Shown here: positions 19,207-27,872 of the stretch, piece by piece | Numbering within the stretch: position 1 is the stretch's first letter | Layout: each line of letters starts with the position of its first letter | Source: Streptomyces sp. DH-12 | Lineage (GTDB): Bacteria > Actinomycetota > Actinomycetes > Streptomycetales > Streptomycetaceae | Direction of reading: 5' to 3' | NCBI RefSeq assembly: GCF_002899455.1 | Contig: NZ_PPFB01000001.1 | Coordinates: 1,178,001 to 1,242,000 of the forward strand | Length of the DNA stretch: 64,000 nt | The notes under the pieces: model-generated | Database searches by the model: none | The model's input: the letters and a program-made list of their open reading frames with translations, nothing else | Told to the model about the DNA's origin: nothing | Program-made: the position numbers and the translations under genes

Positions 19207-19303
19207 GGCGGGCGAAGCCAGCCCACGGGCCGGACGTCGTCCAGAGCGCCCGCCCGGCGGGCGCCACCCCGAGTGGCCCGTGCGGGACGGGAGGAGAGAC
19301 GTG

Positions 19304-19341
19304 TCACTCGGGTGCATGAAGGCGGTGACAGAGGTCACTCG
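19304..19341. promoter_or_regulatory. Direct and inverted repeats upstream of the ssgA-like gene
   Basis: TCACTCG occurs at 19304 and 19335, 31 bases (about three helical turns) apart. GTGAC-AGAG-GTCAC at 19325-19338 is a perfect inverted repeat overlapping the second copy. They lie 100-140 bases before the ssgA-like start, in the gap shared with the BNR gene. Confidence 0.4.
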
Positions 19342-19441
19342 CTCCCCATGCGCACGGAATGGCCGATTCCAGCGTCTCCTAGGTAGCCGACGAACACGAT
19401 CCGCCCGGAAGCCCGCCCAGCCGTCACGAGGGAGCAAGGCG

Positions 19442-19855
19442 TTGTCCACCGTCATCGAGCAGCCCGTAGAGGCCCGCCTGGTCGCCGCCGCGCCGCGGAT
19501 GGCCGACATCCCCGCCACGCTGCACTACGACGGGGACGACCCGTTCGCCGTCCGCATGACCTTCCCCGCGCCCGCCACGCTCGAAGGCGTCGACGTGTGC
19601 TGGACGTTCGCCCGCGACCTGCTCGCCGCGGGCATGGAGGCCCCGGAGGGCCACGGCGACGTACGCGTCCGTCCGTACGGCTACGACCGCACGGTGCTGG
19701 AGTTCCACGCCCCGGAGGGCACGGCCGTCATCCACGTCCGCTCCGGCGAACTGCGCCGCTTCCTGGCGGCGACGAGCGAGCTGGTCCCGACCGGCCTCGA
19801 ACACCTCCGCCTCGACCTGGACCACGACCTGGCGGAACTGATGCGGGACGCGTGA
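19442..19855 (+). CDS. SsgA-like sporulation/cell-division protein (SALP)
   Basis: 137 residues, exactly the SALP size. These proteins, found in sporulating actinomycetes, guide septum placement and peptidoglycan processing during spore formation. Family positions seen: PATLHYDGDDPFAVRMTFPA, VCWTFARDLLAAGM, GHGDVRVRPYG, a Leu-Glu-Phe strand and GLEHLRLDLDHDLAELM. The start is TTG at 19442 (S-T-V-I-E follows) with GAGGGAG about 8 bases upstream. The N-terminus resembles SsgG more than SsgA or SsgB, but I cannot fix the subgroup without alignment. Confidence 0.88.
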   Translation: MSTVIEQPVEARLVAAAPRMADIPATLHYDGDDPFAVRMTFPAPATLEGVDVCWTFARDLLAAGMEAPEGHGDVRVRPYGYDRTVLEFHAPEGTAVIHVRSGELRRFLAATSELVPTGLEHLRLDLDHDLAELMRDA

Positions 19856-19859
19856 GCGG

Positions 19860-19888
19860 TTCCGCGGGGCGGGGCGCCCTGCGGAACG
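19860..19888 (+). terminator. Terminator of the ssgA-like gene
   Basis: GTTCCGC at 19860-19866 pairs with GCGGAAC at 19882-19888, with further GGG/CCT pairing inside. It starts 5 bases after the stop codon. Confidence 0.6.
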
Positions 19889-20005
19889 GGGCGCACACGG
19901 CGGACCCGCGCGCGCGACGCGCGAAAGGGAGCGGGCACGGCCCCGAAAGGAGGCCGGGGCACGAGAGGGATCGGTCCGGGTGGCCGCGTCCGGCCGGCGG
20001 CCGGG

Positions 20006-20471
20006 TCAGTGCGGCTCCGACGGGCGGGCGCCTCGCAGGAACTGCGTCACCGCCGTGTCCACCAGCCCTTCGAGCCGTCCCGGTCCGATCATGCCGCTGT
20101 TGAGCATGGACGTGATCCCCAGGACGGTGGCGTAGATGACCAGTCCGATCTCCTCCGGGTCGCCCTCCTCCAACTCGCCGCGTGACTGACCCTCTTCGAT
20201 CAGGTCACCGATCTGCCCGAACGCGGCTGCGGCGGCCTCGGCGACCGCGGTCGCCCCCGGGCGGTGCTTGGCGGCGTTCATCAGCCCGGTCAGCGCGGCG
20301 TTCTCGGTCGCGAACCGGACGTAGGCCGACGCGAACGCGTGCAGGCGAGCGGCCAGGTCGTCGTCGTCGATCTCGTCCACCGCGGCCCGCAGCCTCGCGC
20401 CCAGGCGGACGAAGCCCGACTCGGCGAGGGCGTCCAGCAGCGCGCGGCGGTCCGCGAAGTGCCGGCCGACC
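20006..20471 (-). pseudogene. TetR regulator remnant without DNA-binding domain
   Basis: The C-terminal ligand domain of a TetR-family regulator is intact to the stop: LLDALAESGFVRLGARLRAA, then LTGLMNAAKHRPGATAVAEA and EEIGLVIYATVLGITSMLNS. The typical junction GRHFADRRALL is present, but upstream of it the frame runs into unrelated residues (HRLDRIEAV) and then into the stop region of the GPP34 gene. The whole helix-turn-helix is missing. An internal ATG at 20380 could make a 124-residue fragment. A deletion with one end near 20471-20518 explains this. Confidence 0.75.
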
Positions 20472-20518
20472 GCTTCGATCCGATCGAGCCGATGCGCCGA
20501 GGGATCTGCCCGGGGCTT

Positions 20519-21154
20519 TCAGCGCCCCCTGGACAGTGAGGGCGTCGGGGCCGTGTCCCGCAGGGCTGAGCGGAGTTCGTCGAGGACGGCGGCGAGGGCC
20601 GGGGACGTCTCCGAGGCGCGGGCGGACAGGACGTCGGTGGGCGGCGTGTCGTCGCCTCCGAGCGGAAGACCGGCCGCGGCCGCCAGGGTCAGCGCGACCG
20701 CGGTTGTCGCCGGGACCTCGTCCGCCGCCGCGGAGCCGGACAGGATCCGCCGGGCCTCCTCGCGCAGCGCGTCCGCGCGGGCCGTGTCCGCCAGGACGTG
20801 GTCCACCGACGGGAACACGCCCAGTACGCGGTGCTTCTCGGCCCGCAGCACGCCCTCGGCCACCAGGTGCTCGCGGACCGCGTCCAGGGTGTGCCGGGCG
20901 TGCAGCGTCACCCAGGTGCGCCAGTCGTGCGGGAAGGACTCGCTGACCAGCTCCAGCAGCCCGTCCAGGGCCGGGTCGCCGGTGCGGGAGTCGAGGTCGC
21001 GCGGGGTGACGATGCCGTCGTCGTCGACCAGCAGGCCGCGCCGTGCGAGATCGGCCAGGGCGCCGGCCCGCACCACGGGGGCGGCCCGGGTGGGGTCGGT
21101 GTCCCAGGCCAGCAGGCACAGGCGGGCCGGCAGGGAGAGCGGGCCGTTGGGCAC
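20519..21154 (-). CDS. GPP34 (GOLPH3-like) family protein
   Basis: 211 residues related to the phosphoinositide-binding Golgi protein GOLPH3; the family is widespread in Streptomyces, where its role is not known. Seen: N-terminal LPARLCLLAWDTD, hydrophobic helix VVRAGALADLARRGLLVDDD, and LVAEGVLRAEKHRVLGVFPS with the characteristic beta-hairpin. The GTG at 21154 has GAGGAGG at good spacing. It diverges from the ABC-F/UvrA unit; the gap holds that unit's promoter. Its 3' end abuts the TetR remnant. Confidence 0.85.
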   Translation of the reverse strand: MPNGPLSLPARLCLLAWDTDPTRAAPVVRAGALADLARRGLLVDDDGIVTPRDLDSRTGDPALDGLLELVSESFPHDWRTWVTLHARHTLDAVREHLVAEGVLRAEKHRVLGVFPSVDHVLADTARADALREEARRILSGSAAADEVPATTAVALTLAAAAGLPLGGDDTPPTDVLSARASETSPALAAVLDELRSALRDTAPTPSLSRGR

Positions 21155-21205
21155 GGGGCCTCCTCGGTGCGGGGACACGGGGTCCGAAGGCGTCCGGAAA
21201 TCGCG

Positions 21206-21234
21206 TTGACGGCCGGTGCGGCCGCGCGTAACGT
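21206..21234 (+). promoter_or_regulatory. Sigma-HrdB-type promoter of the ABC-F/UvrA unit
   Basis: TTGACG, 17-base spacer, TAACGT. Transcription should start near 21241, giving a leader of about 235 bases before the ABC-F start codon. Confidence 0.65.
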
Positions 21235-21270
21235 CGTCGCCGGTTCTGTTGTCGTCGATGGGAGAAGGAC

Positions 21271-21378
21271 GTTGCTCGTCTGAGGTTCTGAGACACCGCC
21301 CCACACCGGTCAGGTGTGTGTGCTGCGTGCGACCTCGGCGTCCGAGCCGTCCTTGCGGTCCCTCCGCACCAGGGCTTT
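21271..21378 (+). promoter_or_regulatory. Leader with three-codon uORF and attenuator hairpins
   Basis: GGAGAAGG precedes TTG-CTC-GTC-TGA (21271-21282), a start, two sense codons and a stop. Then follow CACACC-GGTCA-GGTGTG (21302-21318), CTCGG-CGT-CCGAG (21334-21346), TGCGG-TCCCT-CCGCA (21354-21368) and CCCT-N7-AGGG ahead of CTTTTCT. GAGGT at 21281 can also pair with ACCTC at 21332. This is the layout of a ribosome-controlled attenuator, known for antibiotic-induced ABC-F genes. Folding energies were not computed. Confidence 0.55.
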
Positions 21379-21476
21379 TCTCATGCCACGGATTCCTTCC
21401 CGGCTGCCGGTCGTCCTCCCGCGGTGTCTCGATACGCGTGTGCCCCTGATCCCCCTCAGCAACCGCGGAGGCCCGC

Positions 21477-23099
21477 ATGCCAGCCTCACTCACCTGTCAC
21501 TCCCTCTCCTTCACCTGGCCCGACGGCACCGTCGTCCTCGAGGACCTCGACGCGGCCTTCGGCCCCGGCCGCACCGGCCTCGTCGGCCTCAACGGCTCGG
21601 GCAAGTCGACCCTGCTCAAGCTGATCGCCGGGGAACTCACCCCCACGGACGGCTCCGTCCGGGTGTCCGGCGAGGTGGGCCGGCTGCCGCAGACCGTCAC
21701 GCTGGACACCGCGCTGCGGGTCGACGAGGCGCTCGGCATCGCCGGGAAGCGGGCCGCGCTGCACGCCATCGAGGCGGGCGACGTGGCCGAGGAGCACTTC
21801 GAGACCGTCGGCGACGACTGGGACGTCGAGGAGCGCGCCCTGGCCACGCTCGGCGAGCTGGGCCTCGGACACATCGGCCTGGACCGCACCGTCGGCGAGG
21901 TGTCCGGCGGCGAGTCGGTGATGCTGCGGCTGGCCGCGCTGCTGCTGAGCCGCCCCGACGTGCTGCTGCTCGACGAACCCACCAACAACCTCGACCTGTA
22001 CGCCCGCAGACGGCTGTACGCGGCCGTCGAGAGCTGGCCGGGCGTCCTGGTCGTGGTGAGCCACGACCAGGAACTGCTCGACCTGGTCGACCAGATCGCG
22101 GACCTGCGCCCGGGCGGGATCGCCTGGTACGGCGGCAACCTCACCGCCTACGAGGAGGCCCTGGCCGTCGAGCAGGAGGCGGCGGAGCGCATGGTGCGCG
22201 TCGCCGAGGCCGACCTGCGCAAGCAGAAGCGCGAACTGACCGAGGCCCAGGTCAAGCTGGCCCGCCGCAGGCGGTACGGCCAGAAGATGTGGGAGCAGAA
22301 ACGCGAACCGAAGATCGTCATGGGCGCGCGCAAGCGCGCGGCGCAGGTCTCCGCCGGCAAGCACCGCATCATGCACGAGGAGAAGCTCGCCGAGGCCAAG
22401 GAGCGGCTCGACGACGCGGTGGGGGCGGTGCGGGACGACGACGAGATCCGCGTCGACCTGCCGTTCACCGCCGTGCCGCCGGGACGCCAGGTCCTCACCC
22501 TGGCGGATCTGGAAACGGCGTACGGCGCCCGGGTGAAGGGTCTCGACCTGCGGGGCCCGGAGCGGGTGGCGCTGATCGGGCGCAACGGCGCCGGCAAGAC
22601 GACGCTGCTGCGCACGGTCGCCGGGGAGCTGCCGCCGGTGTCGGGCGAGGCCGCGGCGCACGTCCCGCTGCGGTTCCTGCCGCAGCGGCTCGACGTCCTC
22701 GACCCGGAGCTGACGGTGGCGGAGAACGTGGCGCGGTTCGCGCCGGGCGCCACCGACAACCGGATCCGGGCGCGGCTCGCCCGCTTCCTGTTCCGGGGCG
22801 CCCGCGCCGACCGGCGGGCGGCCACGCTGTCCGGCGGCGAACGCTTCCGGGCGGCCCTGGCCGCGCTGATGCTGGCGGAGCCCGCGCCGCAGCTGCTGAT
22901 GCTGGACGAGCCGACGAACAACCTGGACATGGCGAGCGTCCGGCAGCTCACCACGGCGCTGGAGTCGTTCGAGGGGGCGCTGGTCGTGGCCAGTCACGAC
23001 CTGCCGTTCCTGCGGTCGGTCGGCATCACGCGCTGGCTGCTGATGGAAGGAGGGGAGCTGAAGGAAATCACGCCAGAAGCTGTCGGGTATTCCGCCTAG
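21477..23099 (+). CDS. ABC-F ATPase, probable ribosome-protection type
   Basis: 540 residues with both ATPase domains. Walker A motifs are LNGSGKS (near 42) and GRNGAGKTT (near 368); signatures are VSGGESVMLRL and LSGGERFRAAL. Both Walker B motifs end in LDEPTNNLD, and the switches are SHDQELL and SHDLPFL. Between them lies the long charged linker (roughly 215-320, KQKRELTEAQVKLARRRRYG) that reaches the ribosomal P or E site. No membrane segment. The leader with a short uORF and the UvrA-like gene 10 bases downstream point to drug-inducible resistance. A translation-factor role cannot be excluded. Confidence 0.9.
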   Translation: MPASLTCHSLSFTWPDGTVVLEDLDAAFGPGRTGLVGLNGSGKSTLLKLIAGELTPTDGSVRVSGEVGRLPQTVTLDTALRVDEALGIAGKRAALHAIEAGDVAEEHFETVGDDWDVEERALATLGELGLGHIGLDRTVGEVSGGESVMLRLAALLLSRPDVLLLDEPTNNLDLYARRRLYAAVESWPGVLVVVSHDQELLDLVDQIADLRPGGIAWYGGNLTAYEEALAVEQEAAERMVRVAEADLRKQKRELTEAQVKLARRRRYGQKMWEQKREPKIVMGARKRAAQVSAGKHRIMHEEKLAEAKERLDDAVGAVRDDDEIRVDLPFTAVPPGRQVLTLADLETAYGARVKGLDLRGPERVALIGRNGAGKTTLLRTVAGELPPVSGEAAAHVPLRFLPQRLDVLDPELTVAENVARFAPGATDNRIRARLARFLFRGARADRRAATLSGGERFRAALAALMLAEPAPQLLMLDEPTNNLDMASVRQLTTALESFEGALVVASHDLPFLRSVGITRWLLMEGGELKEITPEAVGYSA

Positions 23100-23109
23100 C
23101 GTCGGCGGC

Positions 23110-25374
23110 ATGACCCAGCAGGACGCGTACCTCACCCTCACCGGAGCCACCGAGAACAACCTGAAGGACGTCTCGCTCCGCATCCCGAAGGGCCGGCTGA
23201 CCGTGTTCACCGGCGTTTCGGGATCGGGGAAGTCGTCGGTCGTCTTCGACACGATCGCGGTCGAGTCGCAGCGGCAGCTGAACGAGACGTACACCTGGTT
23301 CGTCCGCAACCGGCTGCCCAAGTACGAGCGGCCGCACGCGCGGGCGCTGGAGCACCTGACGCCGGTGATCGTCGTCGACCAGCGGCCGGTCGGCGGCCAC
23401 TCCCGGTCGACGGTGGGCACGATGACGGACGTGCACTCGGTGCTGCGGGTGCTGTTCTCCCGGCACGGCACCCCGAGCGCGGGACCGGCGACCGCGTACT
23501 CGTTCAACGACCCGTCGGGCATGTGTCCCGGCTGCGACGGACTGGGCCGGACCGTACGGCCGGACTGGGACCGCATCATCGACCCGGACCGCTCCCTCGC
23601 CGAGGGGGCGGTCCGGTTCCCGCCGTTCGCCCCGGGCACCTGGCAGGGGCAGGCGTACACCAACAGCGACGAGCTGGACCCGGACAAGCCGGTGCGCGAC
23701 TTCACCGCCGCCGAGCGGGAGTTCCTGATGCGGGGACGGCCCGGCAGCAAGGTCACCGTGCACGGCACGGGCGGCACCTGGACCACCGAGTACGAGGGAC
23801 TGGCCGACCGCTTCGAACGGCTGTATCTGAAGCGGGACCTGGAGGGGATGAGCCAGAAGACCCGTGACCTGGTACGGGAGTTCCTCACCGAGGGCGTCTG
23901 CCCCGACTGCGGCGGGGCCCGGCTGAACGAGGCGGCGCTGGCCTCCCGGATCGACGGCCGGAACATCGCCGACCTCTCGGCGATGCAGGTGTGCGACCTG
24001 ATCCCGGTGCTGCGGACGATCGACGACCCGGTGGCCGGGCCGGTCGCCGCGGCCGCCGTCGCCGCGCTGGAGCGGATCGACCGGATCGGCCTCGGCTATC
24101 TCAGCCTCGACCGGGCGACGTCCACGCTCTCCGGCGGCGAGGGCCAGCGGCTGAAAACCGTACGGCACCTGGGCTCCAGCCTGACCGGGATGACGTACGT
24201 CTTCGACGAGCCGAGCGTCGGACTGCACCCGCGGGACGTGCACCGGCTGGGTGAACTGCTGCTGCGCCTGCGGGACAAGGGCAACACCGTGCTGGTCGTC
24301 GAGCACGACCCGGACGTCATCGCGCTGGCCGACCACGTCGTCGACATGGGGCCGGGCGGAGGCGCCGAGGGCGGCAGGGTGGTGTTCGAGGGGACGCCGC
24401 GGGAGCTGGCCGCCTCGGGCACGCTGACGGGGCGGTGCCTCGGGCGGCGCACCGCGGTGAAGACGGAAGTACGGCAGCCCACGGGTGAGTTGTGGGTGAA
24501 GGGGGCGGACCGGCACAACCTGCGGGACGTCACCGTGTGCTTCCCGGCCGGGGTGCTGACCGCGGTGACCGGGGTGGCGGGGTCCGGGAAGAGCAGTCTG
24601 GTCGCCGAGTTCACCGACGCCCACCCCGAGGTCGTGGTGGTCGACCAGTCGTCCATCGGCATCTCCGGGCGGTCCACCCCGGCGACGTACCTGGGGGTCA
24701 TGGACACCGTGCGGAAGATCTTCGCGCGGGGGACGGGCGCGGAACCGGGCCTGTTCAGCTTCAACTCCACCGGTGCGTGCGCCACCTGCGGCGGCCGCGG
24801 CATCCTCCACACCGACCTGGCGTTCATGGACCCGGTGACCACCACCTGCCCGGACTGCGAGGGGCGGCGGTTCGGCGAGGAGGTGCTGCGGCTGACCGTC
24901 GACGGCCGTTCGGTCGCCGACGTGCTGGAGATGACCGCCGGCGAGGCCCTGGACTTCTTCCACGACACGGGCGTACGGCGGCGGCTGCGCGCCCTGCGGG
25001 ACGTCGGGCTCACCTACCTCACGCTGGGCCAGCCGCTGTCCACCCTGTCCGGCGGGGAGCGGCAGCGGCTGAAGCTGGCCACCCGGCTGCACCGGGACGG
25101 CGCGGTGTACGTGCTCGACGAGCCGACGACCGGGCTGCACATGGCGGACGTGGACGGTCTGCTCGGCCTGCTGGACCGGCTGGTGGACGCGGGCAACACG
25201 GTGGTCGTGGTCGAGCACAACCTCCAGGTGGTGGCGCACGCGGACCGGGTGATCGACCTGGGCCCGGGCGGCGGGAAGGACGGCGGCCGGGTGGTGTTCG
25301 AGGGCACGCCGGCCGAGCTGCTGCGGGCGCCGGGGTCGTTCACCGGAGAGCATCTGCGGCGGGCCACGGGCTGA
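23110..25374 (+). CDS. UvrA-like ATPase (short paralogue, drug-resistance type)
   Basis: 754 residues against about 950 for repair UvrA. Two ABC modules: Walker [14 protein letters not shown] and [11 protein letters not shown]; signatures [10 protein letters not shown] and [10 protein letters not shown]; Walker [12 protein letters not shown] and [11 protein letters not shown]. Zinc modules [19 protein letters not shown] and CATCGGRG with a distal CPDCEG are kept. The insert that binds UvrB is shortened or absent. This is the build of UvrA2/DrrC-like proteins linked to resistance against DNA-binding drugs. It starts 10 bases after the ABC-F stop with a weak ribosome binding site, so coupling is likely. 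Confidence 0.88.
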   Translation: MTQQDAYLTLTGATENNLKDVSLRIPKGRLTVFTGVSGSGKSSVVFDTIAVESQRQLNETYTWFVRNRLPKYERPHARALEHLTPVIVVDQRPVGGHSRSTVGTMTDVHSVLRVLFSRHGTPSAGPATAYSFNDPSGMCPGCDGLGRTVRPDWDRIIDPDRSLAEGAVRFPPFAPGTWQGQAYTNSDELDPDKPVRDFTAAEREFLMRGRPGSKVTVHGTGGTWTTEYEGLADRFERLYLKRDLEGMSQKTRDLVREFLTEGVCPDCGGARLNEAALASRIDGRNIADLSAMQVCDLIPVLRTIDDPVAGPVAAAAVAALERIDRIGLGYLSLDRATSTLSGGEGQRLKTVRHLGSSLTGMTYVFDEPSVGLHPRDVHRLGELLLRLRDKGNTVLVVEHDPDVIALADHVVDMGPGGGAEGGRVVFEGTPRELAASGTLTGRCLGRRTAVKTEVRQPTGELWVKGADRHNLRDVTVCFPAGVLTAVTGVAGSGKSSLVAEFTDAHPEVVVVDQSSIGISGRSTPATYLGVMDTVRKIFARGTGAEPGLFSFNSTGACATCGGRGILHTDLAFMDPVTTTCPDCEGRRFGEEVLRLTVDGRSVADVLEMTAGEALDFFHDTGVRRRLRALRDVGLTYLTLGQPLSTLSGGERQRLKLATRLHRDGAVYVLDEPTTGLHMADVDGLLGLLDRLVDAGNTVVVVEHNLQVVAHADRVIDLGPGGGKDGGRVVFEGTPAELLRAPGSFTGEHLRRATG

Positions 25375-25432
25375 GCCGGGGTGCCCGGGGCGCGGATCCG
25401 GGTACCCGTGACGGTCCCGTCCGCGCCGGAGG

Positions 25433-25456
25433 AACCCCGCTGACCGGCGGGGTTTT
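25433..25456 (+). terminator. Terminator of the ABC-F/UvrA unit
   Basis: AACCCCGC at 25433-25440, loop TGACCG, GCGGGG at 25447-25452 and TTTT. A classical intrinsic terminator 58 bases after the stop. Confidence 0.8.
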
Positions 25457-25469
25457 ACGGTGCTCTTAG

Positions 25470-25515
25470 CCTACGGTCACGTAACCTACGGATACGTAGC
25501 CTACGATGCCGTAGG
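25470..25515. promoter_or_regulatory. Three tandem 15-bp palindromic operators before the desaturase gene
   Basis: CCTACG starts at 25470, 25485 and 25500, a strict 15-bp period. Each unit is itself an inverted repeat: TACG-GTCA-CGTA, CTACG-GATA-CGTAG and CCTACG-ATGC-CGTAGG. The array ends 56 bases before the desaturase start and must overlap the core promoter. It is a likely site for a TetR-type sensor of fatty acyl groups. Confidence 0.65.
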
Positions 25516-25571
25516 TTGTCCGGCACCGCTCGCCGGCGCGTCCGCACGTCCCCGTCCCCCTGGAGCCACCC

Positions 25572-26546
25572 GTGACACTCACTCCTCCCCACCTCGGCAG
25601 CCCTTCCGTCTGGACCGACGCCCGGCTGTTGTACGCGCTGGAGGAAGTGGTCGAGAAGGAACTCAACCGGCATCTGAAGGTCGCGAAGGACTGGATGCCG
25701 CACGAGTACGTGCCGTGGAGCGACGGCCGCAACTTCCCCGGCTTCTTCGAGGACGGCGAGGCCTGGGAGAAGGGCCAGTCGAAGGTCACCGAGGTCGGCC
25801 GGATCGCGCTCGTGGTCAACCTGCTGACGGAGGACAACCTCCCCAGCTACCACCACGAGATCGCCACGCTGTTCGGCCGGGACGGCGCCTGGGGCACCTG
25901 GGTGCACCGCTGGACCGCGGAGGAGGGCCGGCACGGCATCGTGATGCGCGACTACCTGCTCGCCTCGCGCGCGGTGGACCCGGACAAGCTCGAGCAGTTC
26001 CGCATGGCGCACATGAGCGAGGGCTTCGAGTCGGACAACCGGCACTCGATGCTGCACTCGGTCGCCTACGTCGCCTTCCAGGAGCTGGCCACCCGCATCT
26101 CCCACCGCAACACCGGGCACCAGTCCGGCGACCCGGTCTGCGACCGGATGCTGGCGCGGATCGCGACCGACGAGAACCTGCACATGGTGTTCTACCGGAA
26201 CCTGCTGAAGGCGGCGTTCGAGATCGCCCCGGACCTGACGATGCAGGCGGTCCGCGACGTGGTGGTGAACTTCCGCATGCCCGGCCACAGCATCCCCGGC
26301 TTCGAGCGGGCGGCCGCGCAGATGGCCATCGGCGAGGTGTACAACCTGCGCATCCACCACGACGACGTGCTGCAGCCGGTGCTGCGCTTCCTGAGGGTCA
26401 TGGAGATCGACGGGCTGGGCCCGGAGGGCCTCAAGGCGCAGGAGGAGCTCGGTGTGTTCCTCGGCGGGCTGGACGCCGAGGCGCGCACGTTCGACGAGAA
26501 GCTCGCCGCCCGCAAGGCGCGGATGGCCGCCCGCGCCGCCGGCTGA
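25572..26546 (+). CDS. desA: Acyl-[acyl-carrier-protein] desaturase (ferritin-like di-iron)
   Basis: 324 residues of the soluble plant-type stearoyl-ACP desaturase family, which puts a double bond into acyl-ACP using O2 and ferredoxin. All di-iron ligands are visible: Glu in NLLTEDNLPSYH, EEGRH in HRWTAEEGRHG, Glu in VAFQELATRISH and DENLH in ATDENLHMVFY. The GTG start at 25572 has GGAG 7 bases upstream. Mycobacterial DesA1/DesA2 are the nearest well-studied relatives and are controlled by acyl-CoA-sensing TetR repressors. The tandem palindromes upstream fit such control. Confidence 0.92.
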   Translation: MTLTPPHLGSPSVWTDARLLYALEEVVEKELNRHLKVAKDWMPHEYVPWSDGRNFPGFFEDGEAWEKGQSKVTEVGRIALVVNLLTEDNLPSYHHEIATLFGRDGAWGTWVHRWTAEEGRHGIVMRDYLLASRAVDPDKLEQFRMAHMSEGFESDNRHSMLHSVAYVAFQELATRISHRNTGHQSGDPVCDRMLARIATDENLHMVFYRNLLKAAFEIAPDLTMQAVRDVVVNFRMPGHSIPGFERAAAQMAIGEVYNLRIHHDDVLQPVLRFLRVMEIDGLGPEGLKAQEELGVFLGGLDAEARTFDEKLAARKARMAARAAG

Positions 26547-26572
26547 GCCGGCCGGGGCGGCCCGGGGCGGCC

Positions 26573-26821
26573 CTACCGGCGTCCGGCGCGCCGCAGTTCG
26601 TGGCGTTCCTTCTCGGACAGGCCGCCCCACACGCCGAAGCGCATGTCGTGGGTGAGGGCGTACTCCAGGCAGGCGGCGCGGATCGGGCACAGGCCGCAGA
26701 TGCGCTTGGCCTCACGGACCGAGCTGCCGGGCTCGGGGAAGAAGAAGTCTCCCCCGGTCTGCGCGCACAGCGCCTCCTCCTGCCAGGTGAGGTCGGGTGG
26801 CGTCAATGTGTCGGTGTGCAT
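26573..26821 (-). CDS. WhiB-like [4Fe-4S] regulator
   Basis: 82 residues. Wbl proteins bind a [4Fe-4S] cluster and usually act through the primary sigma factor. The four cluster cysteines are C19, C42, C45 and C51 (ALCAQ, then RICGLCPIRAAC). The GVWGG turn sits in RFGVWGGLSEKERHELRR, followed by a basic tail. The ATG at 26821 gives the normal family length; a longer upstream frame is Arg-rich and unlikely. It is convergent with desA (26 bases apart). It does not match WhiB, WhiD or WblE by eye, and the subgroup is open. Confidence 0.9.
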   Translation of the reverse strand: MHTDTLTPPDLTWQEEALCAQTGGDFFFPEPGSSVREAKRICGLCPIRAACLEYALTHDMRFGVWGGLSEKERHELRRAGRR

Positions 26822-26872
26822 GGCCGGAAGCGTGCCCGAGCGGGAAAAACGTTCGATCAACGCGGCATCAAC

Positions 26873-26904
26873 GCCGGGCCCGGGGCGGCGGCCCCGGGCC
26901 CGGC
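26873..26904 (-). terminator. Terminator of the VOC gene
   Basis: A perfect 14-bp stem (GCCGGGCCCGGGGC at 26873-26886, complement at 26891-26904) with a GGCG loop, 66 bases below the VOC stop codon and 51 bases before the whiB-like start. Confidence 0.7.
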
Positions 26905-26970
26905 GAAGCCGCGCGGCGGGCACGATGATGACGCCCGGCGGCCCGGCCGCGCACGGCGGCGCGCCGGACG

Positions 26971-27765
26971 TCAGGTCTGGCGCGGGTCGCCCCTGAGCAC
27001 CGCGAAGCGCGCGCCGTACGGGTCCTCCAGGCGGGCCAGCCGGCCCACCCCGGGGACCGAGGCGGCGGGCATCCGCACCCGGCCGCCCCGCTCGGAGGCG
27101 CGCGCGACCACGGCGTCCGGGTCCTCGGCGCCGATGTACGGCAGCCAGTGCGAGCGGCCCTCGTCCCGCTCCACGGGGTCGTCGGCGAGCGGCACCATCC
27201 CGCCGAACGCGCCCCCCTCACCGGCCGCCCGCGGGCCGGCGGAGGTGTAGACGCCGCCGGGGAGGGTCACCGCGGAGGTCTCCCAGCCGAGGACCGCGTG
27301 GTAGAAGGCGGCGGCGCGGGCGATGTCCGGCGTGTACAGCTCGGCCCAGCACAGGCTGCCCGCCTCGCCGGCCGACTCCAGGCCCTCGCGCCGCCCGGGC
27401 TGCCAGACGCCGAAGGGGGCGCCCGCCGGGTCGGCGACGACCGCCGACCGGCCCTGCTCCCCCACGGTGACCGGCGGCTCCGGCACGCTCCCCCCGGCGT
27501 CGCGGACCGCGTCGGCGGTGGCGTCGGCGTCGGGGCTGCGGAAGTACACCGTCCAGACGGCCGGTCCCTGGTCGCGGGCGACCGGCGCGCAGCCCGCGAC
27601 GATCCGGCCGGCCCGCTCGAAGAAGCCGTAGCCTCCGCCCTCGGGTCCCGCGGAGCGGTACGACCAGCCGAACAGGGCGCGGTAGAAGGACGCGGCGCCC
27701 TCCGGGTCGGGCGTGCCGACGTCGATCCAGCAGGGCGCGCCGTCGACGAAGCGGGTGGTGAGCAT
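26971..27765 (-). CDS. Two-domain VOC (glyoxalase/bleomycin-resistance fold) protein
   Basis: 264 residues with two vicinal-oxygen-chelate modules. The first begins GAPCWIDVGTPDPEGAASFY, and the second begins GSLCWAELYTPDIARAAAFY near residue 133. Each ends with a DP.GA.F strand (ADPAGAPFGVWQPG and EDPYGARFAVLRG). Metal-ligand positions are only partly kept, as in many Streptomyces members of unknown substrate, so no reaction is proposed. The ATG at 27765 has GGAGGAGG upstream and is preferred over a 280-residue version. Confidence 0.82.
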   Translation of the reverse strand: MLTTRFVDGAPCWIDVGTPDPEGAASFYRALFGWSYRSAGPEGGGYGFFERAGRIVAGCAPVARDQGPAVWTVYFRSPDADATADAVRDAGGSVPEPPVTVGEQGRSAVVADPAGAPFGVWQPGRREGLESAGEAGSLCWAELYTPDIARAAAFYHAVLGWETSAVTLPGGVYTSAGPRAAGEGGAFGGMVPLADDPVERDEGRSHWLPYIGAEDPDAVVARASERGGRVRMPAASVPGVGRLARLEDPYGARFAVLRGDPRQT

Positions 27766-27872
27766 GGTGCCTCCTCCGGGGAGTCCCGTCGCCTGCTCCG
27801 TCGAGTCTTCCACCCCTCACCGACGATCGCCCGGACGGCACCCGGACGGGCCGCGGCCGGCCGGGGCAGGGG

